NCBI GenBank assembly: GCA_035079385.1
Contig: JAVHKY010000054.1
Span: 4,503,501-4,567,500 of the forward strand
Length of the DNA stretch: 64,000 nucleotides
Direction of reading: 5' to 3'
From: Aspidiotus rigidus
Taxonomy: Eukaryota > Arthropoda > Insecta > Hemiptera > Diaspididae
Of this stretch, positions 36,591 through 46,989 are shown piece by piece (the first letter of the stretch is position 1; every line of letters begins with the position of its first letter). Position numbers and translations under genes: made by a program. Under the pieces are notes generated by a model. It worked only from the letters and a program-made list of their open reading frames with translations. It made no database searches and was not told where the DNA came from.

Positions 36591-38405
36591 TCAAGAGATG
36601 GGGGAATGATACCGATAAGAGCTAGTAGAGTCACGAACACAGAGTGCCAAATTATTGGTGTGACATGAGAAGTCATGTTCGGCATTTGATATAGCATAAG
36701 AGTCTTGGTAGTGGAGGAAAGAGTTGTAAAGCTTGTTGACAAGCGGTATGCTACAAGAGCGAGAAATGGAAAACGTAATTGAATAACGGTCCTTTAGGAT
36801 GGGGTCATTGGGTTTAGGGTCAGACGAAGTGCCCCCTGAATTCTGGGCAGAGAACCACAGATAGGTCTGAGCATAGACTATGGTTATCAATTTACTGCAA
36901 ATAGAATGCAGATGCGCGAAAAGTCGAGTGGCGCAAATGCTTCCAAGAATCAGGCACAATTGAAGGATGACCAAGAAAATCGCGAGGATATCAGTCTGGT
37001 CAATATTTTCCAACTGTGGAACGGAATCTTTTTCTGGAACAGAAGTGACGTTCTCGACAGGTGACGAATGTTCAAGATTGTCAGAAAGAGGACAAGACTC
37101 AATTGAGCTAGTCGCTGAGTCGAAAAGAGAATCGATCACAGTTTCCGTTTGCTTTGTGGGTGTCTCTACAGCATAGAGTGGGCCAAACGAAGAAGAACGG
37201 AAACTGGTCGACTTATGCGAGGGTTTGAAATAAGTTTTGGATCGCCTCAAACGAAAACGAGCGAAATATCGAAGCTTGGGCTTCTTTTTCTTTTCAGGTA
37301 AACTACAAGTATGACGTATTAGGTCATAGGAAATTGACTTAACGATAGGAGAGAGAATCTCTCCTTCGTTACAAGGAGTACGAGTAAAAGTAGGTGTTTC
37401 ATGGATAAAATTCGTGTGACTCTCGCTGGTATTGACACCTTCTCCAGAGGGAATACAATTGGAACCAAACTGTTCAGGCTCTGGAGTAAGAGAGGAGCCG
37501 TCCGCTAGCCACGTCTTCTGACGGCTTAGTAAATTAACATCGTCAATAACAGATAAAATTTCAAACAGGTCGCTTCGGAGGCCATCAAGTGAGGAATAGG
37601 CGGTTTCCGATAGAGCGGTAATTTCTTGACTGGAAATTTGGTTCTCATTACTCAAAACGTCTGCTTCATCACAGGGGTAGTCTGTGACATGCGTGAGCTC
37701 ACTAGTGATGGTATGAGTGTCGGCATCGCAGTTGGCTGACAAGTCGTCATCATCAACGACGCTATCAAAACTGCCAACATCTCTTTTCGGAACAAGGCTG
37801 GACAGGAGAAAGACAAATTCCTTGTCCACATGTTCACGCAGCGTTTGCTCTCTTTCTTGCTTTATAAACCGGTACAGGCAATCGTCCCTGCTTCCATTAC
37901 ACTCAAAGTTCAAACGAGCAAGGACGGTGCAGCGAAATTGATCGAAATCATCGTAATCAACGGCTAATAAACAGTCTCTATCACGATGAGGAAGCTTTGA
38001 GATTAGCTTCTGAAATACTGCCTCGGTAGAGATACGGTTTTTTCCGGTCAGCGCAGAGAGTTTATCGTACCAGATTCCAAGTTGCTCTTCGAGTTCACAC
38101 CGACAAGTGGAATCAACCATTAGCTTATTAAAATCGTCAATCACTTTCATTTGAGCAACATTGGTACACATAACACTGAGGAACTGAGAAATACATTCTT
38201 TCAGAGTATTTTCTGCTGTAATTAAACCGTTGTACCAATTACTACTTGTTCCGGCACAACTTAAAAAGATTGTAGCTTTCGTGACTTCTGGGAGATCAAA
38301 ACCGACAATAGCCTGCCGGAAGTCATCCACAAAACGATTAGGTGAGCCCATTTCCCTTCGGAAGATGGGACACTCCTTCAATAGTAACACATATTCGTCC
38401 ATCAT
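36591..38405 (-). CDS. Gag-like protein of a pol-less LTR retrotransposon
   Basis: An intact 604-codon frame, the only substantial ORF inside the element. Residues 25-165 resemble the retrotransposon Gag capsid region: ATIFLSCAGTSSNWYNGL near 44-61, then ISQFL, then LGIWYDKLSAL and FQKLISKLP near 131-139. The middle (210-360) is acidic and serine-rich. Residues 372-405 are strongly basic (KKKKPKLRY, FRLRRSK), which could bind nucleic acid. Residues 472-491 form a hydrophobic helix (ILAIFLVILQLCLILGSI), with a second weaker one near 502-518. There is no CCHC zinc knuckle, protease, RT, RNase H or integrase, and no room for them in the 2.87-kb interior. It would package RNA for an autonomous partner acting in trans. 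The open frame and near-identical LTRs suggest recent mobility. The capsid assignment is by eye. Confidence 0.7.
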   Translation of the reverse strand: MMDEYVLLLKECPIFRREMGSPNRFVDDFRQAIVGFDLPEVTKATIFLSCAGTSSNWYNGLITAENTLKECISQFLSVMCTNVAQMKVIDDFNKLMVDSTCRCELEEQLGIWYDKLSALTGKNRISTEAVFQKLISKLPHRDRDCLLAVDYDDFDQFRCTVLARLNFECNGSRDDCLYRFIKQEREQTLREHVDKEFVFLLSSLVPKRDVGSFDSVVDDDDLSANCDADTHTITSELTHVTDYPCDEADVLSNENQISSQEITALSETAYSSLDGLRSDLFEILSVIDDVNLLSRQKTWLADGSSLTPEPEQFGSNCIPSGEGVNTSESHTNFIHETPTFTRTPCNEGEILSPIVKSISYDLIRHTCSLPEKKKKPKLRYFARFRLRRSKTYFKPSHKSTSFRSSSFGPLYAVETPTKQTETVIDSLFDSATSSIESCPLSDNLEHSSPVENVTSVPEKDSVPQLENIDQTDILAIFLVILQLCLILGSICATRLFAHLHSICSKLITIVYAQTYLWFSAQNSGGTSSDPKPNDPILKDRYSITFSISRSCSIPLVNKLYNSFLHYQDSYAISNAEHDFSCHTNNLALCVRDSTSSYRYHSPIS

Positions 38406-39142
38406 TGATTAAATAAAAATTCATAAAAATAATGCGAGAACATAATTCGCGCGTCCGCCATACGTAAATTCGCTTAAAAGACTAAATGTTACGTCTGCTG
38501 AAAAATTCAAAAGCAGCTAAATTGTAGCTAAATATTTAGTTAAGGCGTAATAATAAAAAATAAAGAGGAATCGAGTAAAGTCACTTGTTGAAAGACGATA
38601 AATGATAATAGAAGAAGATAAGTGACGAAAAAATAAAAACGTAATAATAACAAGGAATTAATAAGATCGCAGAGAGAGTGTGAGACAATAAAGAAATAAA
38701 AAAGTAAATGAACGTAAATCGCAAATAAGAGGGGGACCATCCCTAACTTCTTGCCTATAGCCGTATAGGAATAATTGCCGTAAGTGACGAAAATTACGAG
38801 TAAATGACGAAAATTACGAGTCGTATAAAAAAGAATTCATCAATAAATAAGGGCCGCTGAATGAAGAATCAAAAGTAAAAATTTGAAAATAAAGTAATCA
38901 TTAATCGTAAAGGGGGGTATCTAAAAGAGTCCACTGAATATGCCCCCTGAGTTCACGCGATTTGCGGAGAAAAATCGAATAAAGAAAAATCAAAATAATT
39001 AAGTAGTTTCAAAGAAAAGAGCAAAGGAATGAAGAAAAATTTGTCTGTTGGAGCAGAGGAGAGAAAACAAGTAATAGCGGAAAAAACAATTGGATTTCTT
39101 GAGCAAAGAAAATGTCGCTCCCCACCAGGGATGCCAGAAATA
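38406..39142 (-). other. Leader between 5' LTR and gag; candidate primer-binding site
   Basis: Directly inside the 5' LTR (six bases in, minus strand, about 39136-39119) lies tggcatccctggtgggga, which starts TGG as primer-binding sites do. The matching tRNA is not identified. A related string (tggcatccctgg) also lies inside each LTR, which weakens the case. About 700 bp of AT-rich leader follow, with no frame of note. Confidence 0.4.
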
Positions 39143-41711
39143 TGTAGCGTCAAAATTACAGGTGCCGGGGAAATCTGCCTCAAACACTGGACCGAGCCTA
39201 AAAAGGGGGTCTCACCGTAAGAGGGAGAAAAATCCAGGGATGCCAGAACATTTTTTTAGTATGAGTCTAGAAATGCTCAAAACTAGGCCGAAAGAAATAA
39301 ATTTTAGTAAGTATGGGAAAAGCTCTGATCCAGTCTCTGAGAGAAAGTACAGAAGTCCCGGACGTAATAATGGCTACAATATTTGCGCTTTCAGGGAAGG
39401 AAGAGTGCGCGTAATCAATAAAATTCCAACCCCTAGCTGAATTTAAATAGGGCATATTCAGCAGACCTAAAAGACGGTAAAATAATGAATAAAACATAGA
39501 GTAAGGGGGAAGAGAGAAATAAATTTATTCGGTACCTCACGAATAAAATGAATAAAAATAAAACAAGACATAAAACAAAATATAAAATGACAATACATGT
39601 CGGAGGGCAACGACGCCCAAAATACTCAGAAAACTGTAGTAAAATAGAAACGTATAGTGACATAAGACCCGCAAAAGGGGGGAAAAGATACAAATAATTT
39701 GCGTGTCAACACACCACAAATAAAAATAGAAACATAAAAGGCCAAAGCCGCTCAAAAAATCCCTGGAATCATCACATCAGCGATTTTGAGTATCGAAAGA
39801 GAATTAATCTTGTAATAAACTCGAGGGAATGTAACCCCCAGCATAAAATTATCCCACATAGGGAAAAGTGGATAGGAGATCGAACCTCCTCTCGCGAAAT
39901 AGGAAAAATGAAAAGATTACGGGATGAATAACTCAACTCGGAGAAATAAATAAATCAATAAAATCAATAAAATCAAATCAATAAAAGTACAGAGGGAGGG
40001 GTGCGCAAATTAGCGACTCAGCCCAGTCCCAAAGTAATAAAATGTGGCAATCAATAAGGCCAGTAAAATCAATAAGAGGGGGGGGGTACACATCCGATCA
40101 GAAAAATAAAATAATAAAATCAATAAAAGTAATAAAGTCAAGTAATCGGGTAAAAGCAATGAACGAGATGTGCCCCAAGCCCTGAAGTAAAAGAAATGAT
40201 CGTCACGAGTGAGTATTCAATAATCCCGAATCGTAAATAAAAAGCGAAGAGAAAGAGTTCGATCTCCGCCCCAATAAGAAAGACTAAAACCAATTTAGAG
40301 GTCAAGAGAGTGACAGAGCACAAAAATAAAAAGTACGTACCGTACGTAGCATCGGAGGCGAGTTGTGCACAAATCGACGATCCGGAAGCTGAAAAGTAAA
40401 AGTTTAACCCTACATTATGAAGAAGGGTGCTTAAGATGTTCCGAGGATTTAGAGAGCGGAACTTAGATTAGACAGAGAGAAAGTTAAATGTTCGGAGTAA
40501 AGTGAAATTTGCATAAAAATAATAAGGAGACATAAACACAAGAATAATAAAGGAAAGGATGATTAAAATGATAATAAAGATAATAAAAAATAAATGAGTC
40601 CTCAGCAGCGGCAACGGCGAATGATGGCAGATCGGTAAAGATGACCATGGATTAAACATCAGCGCGGCCTTCTTGGCCATCGGAGGCAGGCTGGATCGAA
40701 CGGACGGATGAAATTACGGCATTTTGGCAATGAGGGCGGGATGGTCCCGCAAAATGGCTTAACAGCCCATAATTAGAATTCGAGTAAAAATATTGAGCAC
40801 ATCAACTTCACAAAATAAAATTGAATAAATCTTCGATGCTTTGAAATAAAGACATCGGTGTCTCAAATAGTTAGAATACGGCGGTGAATTACGATAAAAC
40901 GACGCATGGTCGAACAAAAATATGTACCGTATAAAATTAATGGGTGACGCGAATCAAGTTATACCCGAATTACGAAGCGGCCAAAGGCCAGAAATTTTAA
41001 AATATATGTGCCGATACCGAAATTCACATAAGAGGAACTGTGAGACAGGAGACAAGAAAGCACATGCTGTAACGTCGAGTCCGAGAGCAACTTACGCGAG
41101 ATCTTCCTCGTCTTCTTCTCGATGATGCAAGATTTACACCACCGAACAAGAAACGCTGGCAGTCAGGGTAGAACAGCCAATCTTCAGATTTTAGGAGCAC
41201 GTGGAAGTGTAAAAAAGAAATTTTGATTGGTTGGTCAGAAACGCCCTCGAGAGTGCTCGTACCTCGTGGACTTTAGAAAAGAAAGATTATTATATAATGA
41301 GACAGAGGCAGAGAGAGGAAAAAGAGAGAGAAGAAAAATCAAGAATAAGAACTATGAAGCGCCGTTGGAACGACAGCAAAAAACCGGCGACATCCTGACG
41401 CTCTCGCCAGGGATGCACCAGGTAAATTCGAAGTCGTCCCAACGCACGTGTTCACGAGCGAAGTCTATTCTACTTCCTTTATATTAGGATGTAACAGACA
41501 AGGAGATATAATAAAAAAAAATATCAGTCAGAGAAAAACAAGTAGTAATAATGTGGATCGAGTGATACAAAGGTTTGGAACGAATAGGTAGACGAGATTT
41601 AAATGGACAATAGGAAGAGAAACGGGGTTAAATTGACTGTCCGACCCCAACTGCAACGACGATCGAAAATCGTCACGAAAGAAATTCGACCACGAATTTT
41701 GAGACGCTACA
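39143..41711 (-). mobile_element. LTR (5' LTR in the element's orientation), 2569 bp
   Basis: Same length and ends as the left LTR. Near-complete identity over 2.5 kb means the insertion is young. It is followed by the TCGG target duplication at 41712-41715. The element spans 33704-41711, 8008 bp in total, so LTRs make up about two thirds of it. Confidence 0.95.
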
Positions 41712-41749
41712 TCGGTAAGGACAACATTTACTTCGCGTGAATTTCTGTT

Positions 41750-42330
41750 GGTGTTTTGCTCAATAACCAGAAGGATGGTCAAAAGCTCCTTTAATATCAA
41801 GAAATACTACTCTGACCTGGTGCCTCTAGAACTCAGTATTCGCGGCTACACTTTCTTTTGAAACCATAATGGAAGCTTCTGAGTTGGGGATCAATAACTC
41901 GTTTCAGCTTATCAGCGATACACCTCTCTAGTGTCTTGTAGGCAATTGGCCTATAAGACCCGGATGTGAGGGAATCTCATTTCCCCCTCGGAACAAGGAC
42001 TAACTGGTCAGGCTTCCAAACGTGAGGGAATCAGGCGGTCATCGAACAGGCCGAACTCGGATGCAGCTTGTTCAGCTCTTTTATGCCGTCTCGACTGCAT
42101 GTTCAGGATTCTTGTTAGTTCGATGTAAAATAACTCATTTATTTCGCGATCTGGATCATGCACCGGAGGTGGTATAAATCCCGAGTAGGACTAATGCAGT
42201 CCCTTCGTCAATTAGACCGTTAAGTTTGCGCAGTTTGGTATCTGTTTTTGACAATAGTTCTGTTGTCGGTTTACGAAATTTTGCCAGGCAAGTTCTCTGA
42301 GGTAAGAGAAAACAATAGAACTGCTTCAGG
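41750..42330 (-). pseudogene. Non-LTR retrotransposon RT remnant
   Basis: The minus strand, read across frames, gives PDQLVLVP near 42015, SYRPIAYKTLERCIADKL near 41960-41910, then FHYGFKRK, and VVFLDIKGAF near 41800-41775. These are RT fingers and motif A (the D of LDIKGAFD) of R1/Jockey-type elements. Several stops and frame changes make it dead. The LTR element inserted next to it. Confidence 0.7.
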
Positions 42331-45310
42331 TGGCGTCTTCCAGTAAAGAGTGATGGTGGTAGGTGTTGTGGATCCTATATCGGTGTACTCTTCTGTTGAG
42401 GTTTTTAACTTGTTTTTTAATTGTGGTCAAAGGGAACCTCCAGTGGGTCTAGCTTATGTTAGTTGTAGCTGGGCTTCTATACCTCGAGGAGGAATTTGAC
42501 TTGAGACTCCATAGTTATAGCGCAGCTCGGAGGCTTAGAGTTCAACCTCTCAAGAAAGTAGCGAAATTAGGTCAGATCACAGAGGTCGGACGTGGACGTA
42601 TTCTGAGCATGTAACTCCCTCGAGACTTGTCTAAGACTCCGTAGTCATAGCCTAGCTAATAGGTTTGAATATTTCCACCTTCACAAAGGTTCAGACCTCG
42701 TTTTAGAAAGCGAAATTTTCAACACTTGAGGTGCTTTAATCGTCGGCCTTAGGCCTTTTTGCACCCAGTTTATCGCTCCTGTTTCGCCAGACAGTCCAAT
42801 AGAGACATTAATTACACCACACGTCGACACGGCAACCGAATTTGTAATTTAATTCGAACACGCTCGAAAGTTATTTCATCCGCGATAGTAAAAACTAAAC
42901 GCGTAAACCGTGTTCTTCGTTAATAGTATTCTTATTATCATTTTCTTATTTTTTCCCATTCTAAAAGCATGTCATCACCTCTAATCTATCTAGTTTGGGC
43001 TGTATATATCGTTTTCGCATTAAATTGATAAACCTCGTCTCTGTATTCTCATTCACGCGAGATGCGAAATCCCCCATCAACCATACAACAACATTACATT
43101 AGATGTATCAGTTTTATAAACATGAAATAGCTACCGACCAGATTAGAATATTTTGCATCTTTTTAATGGACCGCCGCGCCGCGCACCGATGATTGAGATT
43201 TCTAATACCGGCGAAGATCGCACATTTGTGTACGCACCAATGACAATCATCAAGCTGCCGCTGATTCACCGTAAAATTAACTTTTAATTTGTTTCGAATA
43301 AGTGGAATGCTAATTCGTGTATGCGCCTTTCGTAATCGTATTTTATATGTGCGCGTTTATACGAGTGTATAAATGAAATTAAAATTCTTTTGAGAATTTC
43401 GTCAAATCTGACACACGTATTACCGGTATCCACGCTATGCGGCGTAAGTTGGAGGAATTCGAATTCTTTTGTGTCACGAGGCAAGTCGCCGTTGAGTTTT
43501 CCATTTTCAGGATGCGATATTTTTAATCATTTTTTCTTCGCACATTTGAACGATTTAATGACACAACAATGGTAGAGTAGTGTTTTGAGAACGTCCCACA
43601 ATGAGAGATAATACCTCCTATGTCTTTAAATTCTTATCTAAGAAGTCGAAACGATCTTCAGAACAATTTTTGGAATCGCCTGAATAATAATCTTCTGTAA
43701 ACAAGAGGCTAGGTGCATGAAATAGAGCTGTTCTGGCGTAATTCATTTGATTTTTTGATTGTAACATGAGGAGAGACTTGAGATTGCGGTGACTCGTTGT
43801 ATTCCTCTCATTCGGTCGGAGTTATTAAGTTGATTGCCGCAGAACTTGAGTAGCTCTCTCCCTGGATGATAATAGGGTTTGCAACACCACTTTTGATGAG
43901 TTGATAACAATACAATCATTGTAGCATGACGATCTACCCTTTGATGCGCTGTGAACTATTTTACCGTCACACGTGAAACGTGAGCGACTGAAGTAGACGA
44001 GGGAGAAAACACACTGCCTCGCTACCCAGGGTGAGAAGAGGGTCGGCCATGACCAGATAAACTTTTCAATATTTCTCCTAGGCTCCTGTGTGCAGTCTTG
44101 GTGCACAGTGAAGTTATAATGAAGATTGAAGATCAAAATATTGGTTACATAGCAGACAAAAGCGTTTAGAACACATGTTGACCTCATAGAGAAAGCATGA
44201 AGACCTCTGAGAAATTCAAATAATTTCAAAAATCATGGAATTTTGTAGAAATATCTCATTATTCTCTACAAAGGAATATTGATTTCATTACATTTAAGGA
44301 AGCAATATGAGTAAAATAACATGAAATGAGTTCAGAATGAAGAGACAAGAGAGCTAACTCATTCACCATGTTGGTTATCGCGTCAGTTTTCAAAAATATC
44401 CGCAACTTTACCACATATAGGATTGGCGCTGTGTTCAGGGTGCAGCACGTTTTAACATTGCTGCTTATGAAGCGTACTTGAAATATTTGTATCTTGGAAA
44501 ATACGGGTCAAATCTAAAAAAAGGTGGGAACAGAATTTATTTGTCTTTTAATTTTCTATCACATGGTATTATTTCCAGAATTTTCCAAAATCATTTTGGT
44601 AAAAAAAATGTGAAATTAATTCCATAAAACAGGAAGTTATAAGAGGAACAGTTTTTTATATTAGGGAATATATTTTTAGAAAATATGGAAAAAAGAGGTC
44701 AAACCCATAAGACATAATGTTGAAATAGGCTGTGCACTGGTTAGCGTATGGCTGTAAGTGCAATGAGAATGCAGTGGACCAGTTTTCAATATATAGCATA
44801 TTGTAAGTTAGCTTTCTTGTATTTTTAGTGCTCTATGGTTGAGATTCTTGGCTTCACAAAAATCAACTTTTTATTCTAAAATAATCCGTCATTTTTGAAA
44901 TGATTTGATTTTCTCAAACATCTCTATGCTTTTTTCTTACAAGGTTGACTCGTACTCTGGAAGCTTCAGTCTGCTATGTGACGTCATGGAAATCGATCTA
45001 GATTGAATTGCAAATCATAAACCCGGGGGTATCACATTTGCGATTCATGATTGATTTTTGAATCAGTTTTTTCCCACTCTTTGATCCACCATCATTCATC
45101 TTATTTTCCCATAATTATACAAATAAATTGCTACAAGAAGCTTGGGTACATCTCATATTCATCATTCAACAAGTCGGATTGTTTCATTTGAATGTTCACT
45201 AAAGGAAAATAAATTTAAAATTTGAACATCAATTAAATTTGTAAATACGCTGAATGTGATAATGCATTGTTTGAGCGTATGTTTGTGATGATAACAGAAG
45301 CTAGGTATTT
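42331..45310. other. Unique stretch without recognisable gene
   Basis: An imperfect duplication (gagactccatagttatag near 42507 and aagactccgtagtcatag near 42631) is the only structure seen. A 134-codon minus-strand frame (43825-44229) shows no domain. No RNA genes noted. Confidence 0.4.
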
Positions 45311-45318
45311 TTTTTTTT

Positions 45319-45712
45319 CACAACACTGACTGTGAAACCGCAACTTTTCGCCACTTAAAACGATGGCGAAACTGGGTTTTATCACAAGTAGTCTGTAAAA
45401 CTGTGGTGAAAAGTAAAAACTGTAGTGAAAATAAAGAACTGTAGTGAAAAGTAAGTGAACCCGTGGCAAAAACGTAAAATTGTAGTGAAAAGTAAGAGAA
45501 CAGTGGCGAAAACGCAGAGTTAAAACTGTAGTGAAAACTGAGGTCAGTGAACTTTATTCTCTCTGAGGTAGGTGAGTAGGTACAATGATATTATGATGAA
45601 CAGTGTTGCAAGAACTTCCATTTATTCTTCAGTGCAGCCAGGTTCCTATTATTTTATCGTTTTCGCTATCGTTTCCATGGCAAAAAGTTGCAGTTTTACC
45701 GTCAGTGTTGTA
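45319..45712. mobile_element. MITE with internal ctgtagtgaaaa repeats
   Basis: Left end cacaacactgactgtgaaac and right end (reversed) acaacactgacggtaaaac are inverted over about 34 bp. The interior holds about six spaced copies of ctgtagtgaaaa or cgtggcaaaa between 45392 and 45540. No coding capacity. The exact ends and target duplication are obscured by A/T runs. Confidence 0.6.
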
Positions 45713-46197
45713 AAAAGTTCAATACTCGACAAGCGGTGGAGAACTCGCGGTTCACTCGGAGTTTCAGAGCTACGCTTGCGTGATTCAGACCGGACAGCGC
45801 TAGCATCGCACAAAATTTTTGAATTTCTTAAAATCTCTCAAAAATATGATCATCTGAGAGAAAATTTTCCACTCTTCAATTTTGTTCCTTACAAATACAC
45901 GCCTAAACCCATTATTTTTGGAGAAATTTGAGAAAAACTAAAAAATCACCTTTGGTTTCAAGTCACAATCACCGGTCGCTTATCAGTACTTTCTAGGTAT
46001 TTTACATAGGCGACGCTAGCGATCCTACAATATGGCCGGTCCGAATACACGGTTGCACTGAAACTCCTCGTGAAAACGCTCGTTTTCATCGCTTGTTGTG
46101 TAACATACTGTGGCGTCCTTCAATGAAGCCGCAAGCACCAAGCTTGCACATGCCGCTTATTGCTCAACTAGTTCGTCGAATGCGCGTGAACAGCCTG

Positions 46198-46324
46198 GAA
46201 CATGCTCGATTGATTGTAAGGACTCTTGTATAACCTGTTTGCCGTTCTAGAAGAAATCTCGAGAATTCCGGAATTAAGGGTGAGACTATAAATAGCCGGC
46301 AGCAACCCGATAGAGCGATTCAGT
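46198..46324 (+). promoter_or_regulatory. Heat-shock-type promoter: HSEs, TATA box, initiator
   Basis: Heat-shock elements are alternating nGAAn units. Seen here: gaacatgctcgat at 46198-46210, ttctagaa at 46245-46252, and atctcgagaattccggaa at 46256-46273, where the spacing is 5 bp and the last two units are perfect. TATAAATA lies at 46287-46294 and an initiator attcagttgc has its A at 46322. Distances match those of insect hsp70 promoters, where the proximal HSE lies some 20-40 bp upstream of TATA. No chaperone ORF follows within several kilobases; a MITE begins 250 bp downstream. Assignment is by motif; activity is inferred. Confidence 0.55.
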
Positions 46325-46575
46325 TGCAATCTTAAAGCGATAGTTAACGTGTTCTCATTCTTTAACGCGATTGTGTTACAGTTTAACAGTGTTTAGAAGG
46401 GTTGTACTTACGGTACCAGTAATAAAGCTCGGTTTTCGTAATTGTTCTTTATTATTGGCGTCAAGAGATATTTGGTGACTGGTAGAACGTCTGTGTAAAC
46501 TGAGTGCGCTGTGGACTGTTGTGCTGTAAGGTGATGCGTGAGCGACTGGATGAGACAAAGAAAAAAAATACGTTC

Positions 46576-46989
46576 CATTATAGAGGTATGGACACAAAGG
46601 TATTGTTTTGTCCACGGTTTTGTGATAATTTCGCAACGTATCCCCAGAGTGCGTTGCAAGCTGGAGATGGACAATGTACAAAGTCTTATGGCAACGCACT
46701 GCTTTTTCATAAATTGTTGAAAAATCAGGAATCAACGCAGAGAGTTGAAACTTGGATTTAAAATTTAGTTTATTCAAAAATAAAATATTTAGGAAAATTA
46801 TATCTCTTAAGTCAATTTTTCAATTTTTCATCATCTTTGAAAAATTCTGCGATACTAGCGTCTCTACTAGCAAGGTGTGAAAACATATGCTGAAGCATCT
46901 CAAAATTGTTTCAACTCTGGCAGAATTCTGTATCAACTTTCACGTCACAAGAGACACAATTTTCATGTTGTGTCCATACCTCTATAATG
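46576..46989. mobile_element. MITE with perfect 22-bp TIRs, 414 bp
   Basis: The left end (46576-46597) begins cattatagaggtatgg, and the right end (46968-46989) is its exact reverse complement, ending ccatacctctataatg. No transposase. The target duplication is unclear. The overlapping frames on both strands (for example 46376-46777) are by-products. Confidence 0.7.

Noticed and set aside
36967..37176. Small plus-strand frames inside the gag-like gene
   Set aside because: Antisense shadows of the 604-codon frame.
46376..46777. 133-codon minus-strand frame near the heat-shock promoter
   Set aside because: It spans a MITE end and is overlapped by other frames on both strands; no domain.
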